A program made the translations under genes and the position numbers. The notes beneath the pieces are model-generated. The model was not told the origin of the DNA. It saw nothing but the letters and a program-made list of their open reading frames with translations, and did no database searches. Below are positions 10,836 through 23,070 of a DNA stretch of 64,000 nt, piece after piece. The stretch comes from Adiantum capillus-veneris (Eukaryota > Streptophyta > Polypodiopsida > Polypodiales > Pteridaceae): positions 154,498,445 to 154,562,444 of the forward strand of contig CM043950.1 in NCBI GenBank assembly GCA_014529385.2, written 5' to 3'. The number at the start of each line of letters is the position of its first letter. The stretch's first letter is position 1.

Positions 10836-11432
10836 TGTGCACGTATGTCGCACATGTCAATGCAAGGAACTTACCGATACACTCTGTGCGAGCCACAAAT
10901 GGCTCCAAGCACACAACAAGCCTAAACTAGTAAGCTCAAAGATGGCGATGGTGTGTCACTCACCGCTCTACGCTTGCTGTCGTGGAGGATTCCTCACCGC
11001 GAAGAAGAGGGATACGCCGCTACGCCGCGCTCAACCGCCTCGCCACCATCGTGACGCCATAATGCTCGATCACACACTCTCTCTCTATCTCTCTCTCTCT
11101 CTCTCTCATGCATACACACACACACACACACACACACACAAGGAGATGAAGAAGAAGAAAATGGAGATGGAGCAAGAGCACTCTTCAATTGCACAAATGA
11201 GAGAATCCGTGAATTTTAGGTTTAGTTGACTTTTATATGAGCTCACCCCATTCACACTTGGGTGCCCATGCTTAGCCAACCCTTGAATGTCCTAGTTAGA
11301 GTGCGCCTCTCATTGGTGATCACTCTTACCCTTTTCCTATTGGATCGACAAGCCCGGTACCTGACTCTACCAAGTAAATAATAGAACGTTCGTCGTAGGT
11401 GATAGGGTGTCCGTGAGCTGTGAGGGTTAACA
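10836..11432 (-). repeat. element A 5' LTR
   Basis: Minus-strand TGTTAACCCTCAC...GTGCACA, 597 bp. It is homologous to the LTRs at 15340-15951 (plus) and 27797-28368 (minus). It carries a TATA-like box on the minus strand (11230-11237) and, 90-150 bp further downstream, a CT tract (11078-11107) and a CA tract (11114-11141). ORFs through these tracts are artefacts of simple sequence. Confidence 0.88.
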
Positions 11433-12397
11433 TACAACCAAATCTTATAATAATTTTCTCAAAGAGAAACATGGGAGTTGACCCTGCATCAACCTTACGT
11501 GTCGCCTTGGCTTCCACCCACTTTGTCACATAGTCAGTGGCAATGATAATATATCAAGATTGAGTGCTACGAGGAGCTGCTAGACTAATTGGTCTTACAA
11601 AGTCCAAACCCCATTTCTCAAATGGTTGAGTCACTTTAACAGGATGTAAGGGCATCTTATCCTTTCTTTGTGTGATCTTGTAAAGTTGGCATTCATCACA
11701 TCCTTTTGCAAAAAGTGACGCATCCTTGAATAAAGTAGGCCACTGATATCCTGATTGCAACACCTTTCTAGTAGTTAGTTCCCCTGAGAAATGTCCTCCG
11801 GCTACACCTATGTGGGCTTCTTGCAATATGTATATAAATAATAATTTTCACGGGCACAACGTCGAAGAATATCGTCCTTCCCTAGCCTGTTGAGAGTTCC
11901 TGCAATGAGAGAATAAGGTTCACATTCTTTTAGCATTTTTCGAGCTATATCCTACGAAGCTCTTTGGGTGGAAAACCATTAACTAGAAAGTTCACAATCT
12001 TCTCACTCCGTTCATGCATGCTCTTGACTAGAAATAAGGAAGTATTGGGCAATTCATCATCGACTCTAATAGGGGCTTCACTATTGGGTATGCGAGACAA
12101 ATGATCCGCCATGACATGTCTTTTACCAGGTCTCACCACAACGGTAAAATTAAACTTAAGGAGAACTAACAACCATCGTGTAATTCTTCCCATGGAACAA
12201 GGTTTATTTACAAGATACAACAAGGCTTGATGATCAACATAGAAAACAAACTTGTTGGCTAGAAGGTAGTAGCAAAATTTCGTCACTGCGTAAATCATAC
12301 CTAGACCCTCCCGCTCTGTAGTGGTGTAGTTTCTCTCAGCATCATTCAATTGACGACTTGCAAAGCTAATGGGGTAGTGCTTGTATGATGTGCGCAA
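11433..12397 (-). pseudogene. Ty3/Gypsy RNase H and integrase fragment (element E)
   Basis: The minus-strand reading starts inside RNase H (SFASRQLNDAERNYTTTERE, FVFYVDHQALLYLV, HVMADHLSRIPN; 12397-11945). It continues into the integrase zinc-binding region (GGHFSGELTTRKVL, CDECQLYKITQR; 11826-11554) and the start of the core (FEKWGLDFV). A TGA near 11552 separates this from DYVTKWVEAKATRKV, and the sequence ends at the RFGC stretch where the element A LTR begins. Reverse transcriptase is missing upstream and most of the integrase core downstream. It may belong to the A/B/C family or to another Gypsy; the window has no pol of that family to compare. Confidence 0.85.
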
Positions 12398-13740
12398 TTA
12401 TTTTATTCTTTGTTTTTTATTTTGGCATGTTAACTTAGATGAATGGATTTTTGACAAGTAGCATAGCTTACTTTTTTGGGGGGGCTCTTGAGTAATCAAG
12501 GTAACAAGGGAGAAGAGCTTAGCGAGGCAAAAAGAAAAAAGAGTTTCTATTACCTCAAAAGTAGTAGGGTTGAAAATGAGTGATTAGGGCTCTTTTGTAC
12601 CCAATTAGGCCGAGTCTACAAAGATTTCTAACACCATTCCCCAACCCCCTTTCGCTTCTGCTCCCCCCAAACCACCACCACCCTCCAAATTATGCCTCGC
12701 CTCCCTAGTCCCCATGCCTTTCCTCCCCTTCCGCCATGTTCTCATGTGCCCACCCCCTCCCCAACCCCTTCTTGCACCTCCCTCACGTCCCTATTGCGCT
12801 AGCCCCACCCCCCCTCTTCCCCAAATGGCTTCTCATCCAAAACTTTGGGTGTTTTATCAACTCAGTAGGTGTGGCTAGTAGATATACGCCAAACAGATTA
12901 ATAGGTGGAAGAGAGAGAGTCGAGGCAAAGAGCTGGGGAGACACTTAGTCTGCTCCTTCTCCTACACATAGATATACAAGAGACCATCTCGCATTTTGAG
13001 AGAGAGGGAGAGAAATGGGGACAGAGAAAAATAGACAGACATACGCAAAATTGACACTCCTCTCAATATATTCAAGAAAGCCTCAATGAGTTATTGTCTC
13101 TATTTGGAAATAGACCAGAAACCTAGCCACATACTTTTTTTGGCTTGCTAAAGGCCTTAGTATTCATACTAGTAGGTGACCTACGGCAACTAATTATAAA
13201 AGCATGGCCTCTACCCTTGTGAGTCATGACATGATCCTCCTCTCCAAAGTGGAGAAGTTTCAAAAAAAAAGTATTAATGCTCCCACTACGGTGATGCTCC
13301 ACTATGTATATGATCTTTCTCCTAGGCATCAATAAGTTTCTCCATCTGATTAATGATAGGAGGACCAAAATGGTAAAAGAGGAGGTCCTATAAAATATTA
13401 AAATGAGGATGGATGGCTCACCAAGAAAGGTGCTATGGACCATTGGATGCAATTATTTGTACCATATGGAAACCATTGCCAAAGCTTGTGTAATGCCTCC
13501 CCCCCCCCCCTCCAAAAAAAGAACATTTTCCTACTCTCTCTTACACATATATTAGGGTTTGAGTTCAAGCGTTTCCATGTGCAAACACCTTAGAGACTCC
13601 TTCCATTTGAGTCGGGGTCACTTCTCATTGAGGTTATGGCCATAGAGAGACTTGTGGAGTACATGGTAAAGCTACATCAAAGCTAGTCACACTGAGTTTC
13701 TAAAATTCCATGAAAGGAAAGTAACAAAGTCCAAAAGACT
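12398..13740. other. no gene recognised
   Basis: Unannotated sequence. A C-rich stretch lies at 12630-12830 and a poly-C/poly-A stretch at 13498-13520. Open frames here (12736-12948 plus, 13452-13123 minus) match nothing I know and follow base composition. No LTR ends, PBS or repeat shared with the rest of the window were seen. Confidence 0.5.
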
Positions 13741-13763
13741 CTTAAAAGCAAAATATTGAGCTC

Positions 13764-13956
13764 ATGATGGATGCAAGATGTGCCTACATGGCTTGTAATA
13801 TGGGATGCAACACACTTGTTTCATTAGCATCATTGGATCCTATAGTGATTGAAAATTTCCCACAATGCCAATGTATTGCAGGTGGGGAAAATCTAGAGGC
13901 TCATAGTTTTTTCATTGCATCACACCCCAATTATACCATACTCCAATTACAAAACA

Positions 13957-13960
<4 letters not shown>
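13764..13960 (+). pseudogene. inverted LINE fragment
   Basis: The plus-strand segment ending FPQCQCIAGGENLEAHSFFIA resembles the minus-strand LINE sequence at about 14545-14420 (FLQCQCITAGRNPEILASAI) at both DNA and protein level. It therefore lies in opposite orientation to the main LINE remnant, with the GA tract between them. This could be an inversion formed during LINE insertion or a second insertion. The match is short, so the call is moderate. Confidence 0.5.

Positions 13961-14026
<66 letters not shown>
13961..14026. repeat. (AG)n microsatellite
   Basis: 66 bp of perfect AG repeat between two oppositely oriented LINE fragments. Confidence 0.97.
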
Positions 14027-14032
<6 letters not shown>

Positions 14033-14079
14033 TATCATCCTCGGAGGTCAAATATTACCTATGGGACCAAATGAACATG

Positions 14080-15339
14080 TCACGTGGTGTGAATGGAGGT
14101 CATAAGTGACTCTCGATGCTCAAAAGTGGCTGAAATGAGCGTCGTAATAGAGATTCCACATCGTGCTTGGGAGAGGAAGGTATGTAGGGAGAGCTCATGG
14201 CTGAATATATGGGGAAAAGATGACCTAATGTGATCAAAAGCTGAGCACTCAAGCAGTGTGTGGTACTCACTCTCTCGCACTTGACAAGGGCATAAGGTGC
14301 AAAGTTGATAAGACTCCTCGCCACTGCCCCAACGTCCTGTCTCGTAGTGTAGAGAATGGGAGCTAACACTAATGGAGGCAATGGTGCGGATCACACTCAA
14401 CGGGATGGGCTCAAGGATGTAGGGATGGGTTTGGTTACCTCGTTTGGAGAAGAAGAGAGATTTGTAGTTTTGGGCAACGTGTGTGGTGTAATGGCTGAAG
14501 CGAGAATCTCCGGATTTCTCCCAGCCGTGATACATTGGCATTGTAAGAAGGCCTCATTAACCTGGGAGTCGATCGATGCATCCTTGACCAAGTGACACTT
14601 ATTCCATCTTCCAAACCATTTCTTGATGTCAATCATCCACCCTGAACTTAGTATTTTTCTCTTGCATGTCTTTTGGACCTTTTGACTTGCTTCATATAGG
14701 ATTTTAGGAAGTTGATACAAAGGGCTACATTGTTTCTTAAGCATGTACTCCACAACCCTTTGCATGCGCAAGACCTCAATGGAAAGTGATCCGGACTCAA
14801 GTAGTAAGAGAATGTAGGGTGTTTGTGTCTTGACTTGGAGAAAGTTGGTGAGAAAACGCTTTTGGACATTCTCAAACTCTTTCCAAGTAGACTTCCCGAT
14901 GCTACCACCCCACACCTCCACTCCATAAAGAAGCACCGGTGTCACCAATGTGTCAAAGAGGTACTTTTTGAGATCCCAACACTTGATCTCTCCAACATTT
15001 CACATGTTCTTAAATGCATAATAAGCCCTCTTTCCGGATTCTAAGCGACGCATTGCATAATCCTTCTATTTATGATTGAATGGAACTTCAAGGCCAAGGT
15101 ACTTGAAGCTATCTACCACTTCAAGTTTCTCATTGTTGTATAAAATTCATGGGTTTTTGTCATTGAGGTCTTTACAAGCATAACCTTTGTTTTGGATCCA
15201 TTCACAATAAGCCCGCTATGTAGGCAAAAGCGTTCCAAGACACTCATAAACTTTTGTGCATCTTCTAAAGTATGTGCCAAGAGCACTACATCATCGGCAT
15301 AAAGCAAAAGCATGATCACCACATTTCCGATCTTAACCT
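14080..15339 (-). pseudogene. LINE (non-LTR retrotransposon) ORF2 C-terminal fragment
   Basis: Minus-strand non-LTR reverse transcriptase. It begins just before the catalytic LLLYADD motif (YADD at 15301-15290) and continues through GLIVNGSKTKVML and a thumb-type FKYLGLEV segment. Next come PVLLYGVEVWGG and a WKEFENVQKRFLTNFLQVK segment typical of plant LINE C-termini. A Cys/His region CTLCPCQVRESEYHTLLEC (14301-14244) of the zf-RVT type follows. Several frameshifts separate 15382-15113, 14948-14397 and 14541-14080. The 5' end is cut by the LTR of element B at 15340; the endonuclease and the first half of RT are absent. Confidence 0.85.
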
Positions 15340-15628
15340 TGTTAACCCTCACAAACACCCTATCACCTACGACAGACGCCATATTATTTATTTGGTAGAG
15401 TCAGGGATCGGGCTTGTCGATCCAATAGGTGTGTAGGTGATCGCTAATGAGAGGCGCACCACTTACCTTATTTTTACAGCAGTTGTGCAACGATTGGCCA
15501 CTGTGGGCGCCCATGTGTGAATGGACAAACTCTTATAAAAGGTCCATTTGACTTAAAAATCCTCATTCTCTGAGATGTAAGCTAAGAAGTTCTCTTGCTC
15601 CATCTCCTTCTATGTGTCTGTGTATGCT

Positions 15629-15721
<93 letters not shown>

Positions 15722-15951
15722 TCGAGCATTGCAGCGACATTGGCGACGGCAAGGCGGTAGAGTGCAGCATCGGCGACATCTCCTTCTTTGCAGCACAGGA
15801 TCCTTCACGACGGCAGCATTGAGAGGTGAGCGACAAACCATTGGTCTTTGAGCTTGCTAGGATTCTCTAGCTGCGTGTTTGCAGCCTTTCGAGGCTCGCA
15901 CACAGTGCACAGGCAAGTTCCCAGCCTTTGACACGTACGGCAAAGCGTACA
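15340..15951 (+). repeat. element B 5' LTR
   Basis: TGTTAACCCTCAC...GCGTACA, 612 bp, homologous to the inverted copies at 10836-11432 and 27797-28368. A TATAAAAG box lies at 15534-15541, followed about 90 bp downstream by a long GA tract (15629-15718). Confidence 0.88.
15629..15718. repeat. (GA)n microsatellite in element B LTR
   Basis: About 90 bp of nearly perfect AG repeat downstream of the LTR TATA box; the long Arg/Glu and Leu/Ser ORFs here are artefacts. Confidence 0.97.
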
Positions 15952-15955
15952 TTTT

Positions 15956-15973
15956 TGGCACCGTTGCCAGGGA
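15956..15973 (+). other. element B primer binding site
   Basis: TGGCACCGTTGCCAGGGA, two substitutions from the copy C site; it starts 4 nt after the LTR end. Confidence 0.82.
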
Positions 15974-16595
15974 CAACCTTTCATTAAGCTTGAGAAGCAC
16001 TCAGTGCTAGCTCTGAAGGCTTTTCTTCCATCCGTTTTTTGGGTTTTGGTGAATTCTGTGAGAATTGTTAAGTGACTGCAAAGGGCAGATTAGCAGGTTT
16101 TTATCCGATTTTGTTAGTAACTATAAGCTCTGTTAGTACTGCATTGTACTAGTTTTTGTTAGTTTTGTAAGATCTGTATTGTGCAGGTGTTAGTAGAGTT
16201 GTTAGTGAGTGTAGACAGTAAAAAAGTGTAGACAATGAGCAGCAGAGTTGACTATGTGTGAGTGTGCAATTCTTTGTTAGAGAGTTAATTAGCTATTAAT
16301 TAGTTGCAAGGAGGTTACATAGAGCTCCTAGGAGGTGTTGTGTGTGTGTGGGAGCTCGACATCCATGCGGCCACATTATCCTTACAAAAAGGTTTTTTTT
16401 TTTAATAAACACTCGGGATATTTGGGAATAAAAAGAAATTCGGAAATTAAAATTAAAAAAATATTATTTTAAAAGAAAGGGATTGGGATCTTTCCCCAAG
16501 CCCAAGCCCAAGCCCAAGCCTCAATCCTCAGTCTTATGATATACTACTCACACTACTTTATATATAAATATTAGGATCTCAAGTGAAGGGAGGGC
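15974..16595 (+). other. element B leader, non-coding
   Basis: A/T-rich leader with T-rich runs, GTTAGTnnTGT repeats around 16110-16210 and a short CCCAAG tandem repeat at 16497-16519. No supported ORF. Confidence 0.55.
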
Positions 16596-19500
16596 ATGTG
16601 GGACAAATTCCTCAAGTCCTCTATCTTAGGGTCTAGGCCGTCACCAAGAACCCAAGGTAGTACTACTCATTATTCCTCTATCTTAGGCTCTAGGCCGTCA
16701 CCAAGAACCCAAGGTAGTACTACTCAGGACCCACATATTGCGTCTAGTGACTCTTCCTATGACTATGATGTCATGGAGGGTTACCAATGCCTAATCCGGA
16801 TAGTTCAAACCAAGACATGCATGCCATGGACCCATGTTCTGGGAAAGCTTGCTTAGCCGCTTGAAGGAAACCTTTAGTAGAGCCACTCACTCTGAACATG
16901 GAGCTAACAATGTAAATGAGGGGGGTGGGAAAGTAAATTCTCCATTCATGACCAACGTAGACCCCATTCTCCTCGAGAGTGTGCACATGAATACTGCATT
17001 CACTGCACCCCCTGACTCTTTAGGGCTATTCCCCACCAATGTTATATTACCTGGTGGTAGAAGTCTTTCTGAAGTGCAAGAGGTTGAGCAGTATATCATT
17101 GCAGCTAGGGAAAAGGAAATCGAGGGCTTACGCAAGGTAGAGCAATGGAGAGAGTTAAAAACAAAATCCCCTATGTCAACATCCATGCCAGACGAGAATC
17201 GAGTGCTCCTGAATTAGCGACCACTAAGGGTCAACCCGTAGAGAGCCACATGGCATCTGGTTCAAAGGACATCCCTAGCACCTCAATCCTAGATGGAGCA
17301 TTCCTAAATGAGAATTGGGAGTACAAACTACAAACAAAAACTCTAACCGATCTATACACAGGTCACACCTATCATGTGGGTTGGTTAGATGTCCTAGAAT
17401 CCACAACGGGTGCTACTAGTGTAGATGATCAACAAAAAAGAGTTTGTGAGGTCATCCATAGGGTTATTGAGCTAGAGAGATAGAACAAGAGGATCCACAT
17501 GCCTTCAATGGTTCTCATGAGATTCTTGGATACATGAAAGGCTAAACAACCAACCTTATCACAAATGGACACTCCCTCGGTAAGTTAGATGGATCCTCCA
17601 TATGTTGTTTTTCCAAGGGTCTCAGTGCAATCTGAGCCCACAAGTGATAGCTTTACCTTTCCAAGTCTAGCTCATCTTTCCCTTGATGACACCACAGCTA
17701 CCATGCCTACCCCAGAAATGGGCATGCCAAGAAACACACCATGGACCTCTTTTGTTAGTAAAGCACCGCTACATGGTAGCTCAATGCTAGCAACAATCCC
17801 TACAAGTGTGTATCATTCATATGCACCTATAGGTCCTAGTACTCATGTAGCTCCTAACCCTCCCATTGTTTCACCTATGTTCAACAACCACAACATCCAA
17901 GATCTTATTTCAATGGTACCATACCGGCTAGCATTAGCATGTCACATCCGACGTCTGCTATGCCTAGGGCCACACATGAACTTTGGGCTGCCACATGGCA
18001 CAACACCGTACCAAACTTAGAACCCAAGGGCTTTGTATGTGCTACGCCCAATGCCAATACCTACTCCACATGTAGTCTCTGGAGCGCCTAATTCACCCAC
18101 GGTGACTGCCCACTTAGGTGACTTGGCAACATTTGATCAAGCTATCGGTTGATCTACTGCTGAGAATATGCGTAACACGCTTGATAGAGAGCCTAGAAGT
18201 AAGGCAGTATAAATAGCCAAGCTCACACAAAAATTTAGTGGAGACGGGGATGTGAGAAAGCATATCGAAGTGTTTGAACAAATATGAAATTCCCTATGAA
18301 ATTCCCTAGGAGAACACAATGACCTACATAAGAGTAATGCTTTAAGTCTGACCTTAAGTGGGAAGGTTGGGGATTGGTATAGAACCCTAAGGGTGAAAGA
18401 AAAACGATTTACCCTACCCTAAGAAGACTGTTCTTGAAAGAATACACACGGGAGGGAGTGCTTTGGGATGTACCATCTCAGCTCCAGAAAGCCCAACGAG
18501 AGGAAGCAGACTCAGTGAGAGACTTTATTAGTCGCTTGAAGCATTTGAATTCTCATCGTAATCCAAATGAGCGCTTCAATAATAACCAATTGCTTGATAG
18601 ATTCATTAGGGGATTACAACATGAGGATATCCACAATGGCCTAGTCATTAGAGGTATCACCACTTGGACAGTAGTCACCACGAATGCAATCCAATTGGAG
18701 GGTAATTTAATGATTCAAGGAGAAAGAGTGTCGGTTGAGCCCTAAATCTACTAGCTCGCAAGCATCGGGACATCATCCAATGACCCTAAAGCCTATTGCT
18801 AAGGAGCCAAATATATCTGAGATGAATTTACCATATCTCACCAAGGCCATTCAAGAGAGACTTAGAGACAATTGTGCTCCGCAAAACTATCATATGTATC
18901 CAAGAAGGGAGCAACAATGGTGCTCAATATGCTATGGTTTGCATAGGACCACTGAATTCCCTACTTTTAGAGTAAAATTCAAATGGGAATTGCAATGCCT
19001 GTGGGAGGTATGGTCACCAAGCTAAGGATTGCATAGTATTTAAGCATGCAATGGCCAATAGACCAACCTTAGCATGGACAGACACACCTCGAGTGCCTGC
19101 ATTGATGCCGGTCCCATCTCTTAAACAAGCATCACAACACATGGTCCCTAGGGCCCAAAATGTTGTTCAAAGAACACCCTTACCACCTCTAGTGCGAGGA
19201 CCGCAACCACCACATCCAAGAATCACTTCTGTGAATTAAGTGGGTTGTGAGTCATCTATTGCTTGTTTGGAAGGCTGTGAGGAAGATATAGACCCTAATA
19301 TTGCCTATGGGATTGATGCGGTTGAAGAAAGTCCACAATACTACATGGAGGACTATTGGAGACAAGTCAAACATGTCTGTCAAGTGGCTGCTCTTGCTGC
19401 AAGAGGCAAAAATATTGATTACATTGCAAAGAGACCACCTCTTCAATGCTATGAGTGTGGAGGTACACATCGTGTGGCCGTGTGTCCTATTAGGCTACAA

Positions 19501-20129
19501 ATGAAGCCACACTAATGCAAACCAATCAAGCGAGCACGTCTAAATTGCCAATACTCATGTGTAATCGATGTGGCATACATCACTTGATTGCCCAATGTCC
19601 AAATAATCCAAATACACCGAAGATCGTGCCATTAAACTTGATTGAGGTTACCAAGGAGCCATCACAAAGTACACCTGTGGTACCAATAAATGTACTCACA
19701 CGATCGATTCTCAAAAACAAAATTATATTCTTGAAGAAAGAGACACGGCATCAATTGCCCAATCTCAGAAGAAGAAGAAAACACAAAGGAAGAGATCGCA
19801 AAAAGCAGCGAAGTTAGACCCCAGTTCAAAGACCAACATAAGGACTAGTGAAGACCCCGTATATATGAGCAACATCGAAGAGGATTTTGATTCAGGTGAA
19901 ACCATGGAGACAAAAACGACCACTAGGAAAGAAACCAACAAGGAAGATCGTCATGAGCCACGATGGCCAGGACCCAAGAAGAAGATAGGAACTTACCCAA
20001 GCCCTACAGAGGAGATCAAACCAATCAAGCAATTAAGGAGTTTTGTAGAAGAGACCCAAAGGGATCTGGAGCCAGCACCTAGGAGACCCCGAGCTATTCT
20101 TAGCTCTTCGAGCTTTCATCAATGGAGAA
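16596..20129 (+). pseudogene. element B gag with four zinc knuckles
   Basis: The family gag, spread over all three frames. The N-terminal Ser/Pro-rich region includes a direct duplication of about 64 bp at 16615-16725. Next is EVQEVEQYIIAAREKEIEGL (17078-17140), then ILDGAFLNENWEYKLQTK, a Pro/Thr-rich linker (17589-18020) and the capsid-type gag domain (18190-18730). Knuckle-like units follow: WCSICYGLHRTTEF (last Cys lost), CNACGRYG (interrupted by a frameshift), CYECGGTHRVAVC near 19448 and CNRCGIHHLIAQC near 19560. Acidic/basic linkers (EEDFDSGETMETK) lead to protease. The chain is broken by many frameshifts. Confidence 0.8.
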
Positions 20130-20994
20130 GTGAAAGTCGGGCTACCACAATTTTCACAGATGGATGGAGCTAGGAAGATGCCAATAGAGGAGGAACACTT
20201 AGATTCACAACCCAACCTAGATGAGAACCCTATTGTAGAAACACATGTTAACAAGTTGGAACAATACTTTGAGGGCGATGAATCCAATGCATCCATACCA
20301 ATCACTACCAAGGGATTAACTGTGAAGGGAATCCTTGATGGTGGTGCTAGGGTTAGCATTGTGACTAAAAATTGCTCGGAAACTATGGGAAGACCTCACC
20401 TTGGGACCACAACCATAGTAGTAAAGATGGCCAATGGGTCTATTGTTAAACCTATTGGGATGCTAGAAGATCTCAAGATCAAGGTCTTTGGACACAAAAT
20501 AAGAAATACCTTCATTGTTATGGATTTCTCCAAGCACACTATGACATCTTAGATGATCTTAGGACGTCCTTTCATGAGGGAGGCAAAAATGGTGCATGGC
20601 TAGTCTAAAAACCAGTCTACTTGCAGTTCCAAGATTCTGTCATTCGAGTGGATCTTGTAACTAGTCAAGCACATCCTCTAGGAAATAGATTTATAATTGA
20701 TCATAGATCTGACACCACAATTCACTCGGCCCCATTACAGTATTATTACACGTGAAGTCACTGATGTTGGTGAAGATTCTCCTTATATGGATGTACTACC
20801 TGGGATGACTGAGTCGGACAATGTGGATTGGGTCTGCTTAGCAGCAATGATACACACTTGGGGAAATAGGGGGACAACCTGGGTAACACCTGAGGGGGAT
20901 GAAATTCCACCATTCATGCCTTTCAATATGATAGAAGCAATGCATATAGCTTTTGTTGTCCTGGCATCTCCCCACCTCCATCCATCTGGGAAAC
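20130..20994 (+). pseudogene. element B protease and post-protease region
   Basis: A retropepsin-like domain. VKGILDGGARVSIVTKN carries Asp-Gly-Gly where most proteases have Asp-Thr/Ser-Gly, and MILGRPFMREAKMV after a TAG at 20550 is the usual C-terminal ILGRP stretch. Downstream, 20697-20994 encodes TPQFTRPHYSIITREV and an acidic stretch that in this family probably links protease to reverse transcriptase. I do not recognise that second part as a domain. The reading ends at the inverted junction with element C. Confidence 0.68.
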
Positions 20995-21002
20995 TTATTG
21001 TA

Positions 21003-22342
21003 GCCCAAACTTGAGTTCTCCATTCAGGAAGGCTCGAAGAGCTGAGACTAGCTCAGGGTCTTTATATAGTTTGGACATGATGGTGGTTCTAACTTTTGAA
21101 GACATGAAATCCATCAATTTGGACATGTTTAACGGCACCTTTTGGGCTTCAGTCCCTTGACGTGGGGAAGATGGGATCTCCATTTCTTCGATAGGATCAA
21201 GTAGTCCCTCTGTAAACATTCTTTCCATCAAGAAGTGAGTACGTCCACTTTCCCATGACTTTAAGTCACTTTCTTCTTGGATGACACTAGGTATGTATAA
21301 GGGTCTATGGACTTGGTGAGGTTGTTGTTGCGTAGGGAACACGGTGTCTGTAATCTGGATCTGCCTAGGTGCTGGTTCTAGACCCCTTTGGGTATCTTCT
21401 ACCAAACTCCTTAATTGCTTGACTCGCTCAATCTCCTCTGTAGGGTTTGGATAAGTTCCTATCTTCTTCTTGGATCCTGGCCATTGTGGCTCATGAAGAT
21501 CTTCCTTGTTGGTTTCTATCTTAGTGGTCATTTTGGTCTCCATGGTTTCACCTGAATCAAAATCCTCTTCAACGTCGTTCATATATACGGGATCGTCACC
21601 AGTCCCTATGTTGTCTTTGAACTAGGGTCTGACTTCACTGCTTTTTGACATCTCTTCCTTTGTGTTTTCTTCTTTTTCTAAGATTGGGCAATTGATGCCG
21701 TGTCTCTTTCCTCAAGAATATAATTTTGTTTTTGGAGCATCGATCGTGTGAGTACGTTTACTGGTAACACAGGTGTACTTTGTGATGGCTCCTCGATAAC
21801 TTCAATCAAGTTTAATGGTGTGATCTTCGGTGCATTTCGATTATTTGGACATTGGGCAATCAAATGATCTATGCCACATCGATTACACACATGAGTATCG
21901 ACATTGTAGACGTGCTCGCTTGATTGGTTTGCATTAGTGTGGCGTTCTTTTGTAGCCTAATAGGACACTCGGCTACACGATGTGGACCTCCACACTCATA
22001 GCATTGAAGAGGTGGTCTCTTAGCAGTGTAATTGATATTTTGGCCTCTTGCAGCAAGAGCAGATACTTGATATACAGGTTTGACTTATCCCCAATAGTCC
22101 TCTATGTAGTATTGTGGACTTTCTTCAAGCACATCCATCCCATAGGCAATATTAGGGTGTATATCTTCCTCACAGCCTTCCAAACAAGCAATAGATGACT
22201 CACAACCGACTTTATTCACAGAAGTGATTCTCGGATTTGGTGGTTGCGGTCCTAGCACAAGAGGTGGTAAGGGTGTTGTTTGAACAAAATTTTGGGCCCT
22301 AGGGACCATGTGTTGTGTTGTTTCTTCAAGAGGTGGGGCCGG
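21003..22342 (-). pseudogene. element C gag, C-terminal part
   Basis: Minus-strand continuation of the gag after the insertion. A Pro-rich stretch (TTPLPPLVLGPQPP), the acidic CLEGCEEDIHPN stretch, and knuckles CYECGGPHRVAEC (about 22005-21967) and CNRCGIDHLIAQC (about 21887-21849), both CX2CX3HX4C, come first. An ORF at 21582-20995 follows, with EEDFDSGETMETK, KKKIGTYPNPTEEIERVKQLRS and MSKLMDFMSSKVRTTIMSKL. This last ORF matches the region before protease in copy B. Its last 3-4 residues are read from the end of B across the junction. Confidence 0.78.
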
Positions 22343-23006
22343 TGTCGGGGGATATGTGTTCGCTACGTGAGCCAGGCAGGCGCCGAGCCTCTGGCTGTGG
22401 GAGGTGTGAAAGAGAGAGAACAAGAACAATAGATGCAACTGAATCTGGAAATCACCGTAATCATCAGTTAATTGATTAACGCTTGCGTACAACTTAATCT
22501 TTAGCCAAGGCGGGATGTTAACAGCACCATCACTTGGATCATCTGCTAATTAGGAGTTTGAGCTCCCGTTTACAGGATTAGCCGGGCCATTAACGACACC
22601 GGACTTAACAAAATGCTAATGTAATCTTTAACCGATGACGGTGATGGAAATTATCTCTTGTCGCTTTATCTGCTTCAAGTTCCATTAGATTCTGTAAGCT
22701 TCAAGTCAGTTCATTGCCTCAATCATCAAGCCTCAATTATTATCAATTATCCTGCAATTTATTGCTTTGTGCGCTTTGCACTGCCTTATCTGTCGTTCAT
22801 GACCTCAACTTCTCCTTTAATCAACTTGATTTTTTATTGCCTTCAAGCTCCGACTCCCTTTCCAAGCTGCTTCAATCTTCCTTTCTTGATTACCTTCTTC
22901 TACTCGAAACCTTTCACTCGTTAGATTTTCTCTTCTTAGTTGAATGTCAAGAGCAAGAGAGAGAAGAGTCTTCTTGCTTGTGCACGAGAACAAGTCCTTT
23001 TGCTTA

Positions 23007-23070
<64 letters not shown>

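Larger units (their letters stand above)
2928..11432 (-). mobile_element. element A: degenerate Ty3/Gypsy, Athila-type PBS
   Basis: On the minus strand this reads 5' LTR (11432-10836), PBS (10831-10814), leader (10813-10091) and gag (10090-9047, then 4239-2928). Pol is not present: the element is cut at 2928 by the LTR of element D. A Copia element sits inside gag at 4240-9046, and about 390 bp of gag found in copy C (roughly 25575-25968) is missing at that point. Copies B (15340-21002) and C (21003-28368) are the same family. The family's PBS resembles that usual for Athila elements. Its downstream flank at 11433 is a different pol fragment. Confidence 0.8.
15340..21002 (+). mobile_element. 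element B: truncated Ty3/Gypsy, same family as A and C
   Basis: Plus-strand 5' LTR, Athila-type PBS, leader, gag and protease, then a post-protease stretch that stops at about 21002. There it meets element C in opposite orientation. Reverse transcriptase, integrase and 3' LTR are absent. The coding region has frequent frameshifts, so this is an old copy. Its start abuts a LINE fragment at 15339, so B inserted into, or was joined to, that LINE. Confidence 0.85.

Noticed and set aside
12736-12948. Possible host-gene exon in a C-rich region
   Set aside because: Composition-driven ORF without recognisable domain, splice context or repeat copy.
13123-13452. 109-residue minus ORF
   Set aside because: No recognisable domain and no neighbouring element structure; kept only as unannotated sequence.
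15563-15851. ORFs with long Leu/Ser or Arg/Glu runs
   Set aside because: Translations of a GA/CT microsatellite in an LTR. The same holds for ORFs at 11041-11229, 13764-14109 (its repeat part), 22936-23288, 27883-28145, 50518-50706 and 60718-60906.
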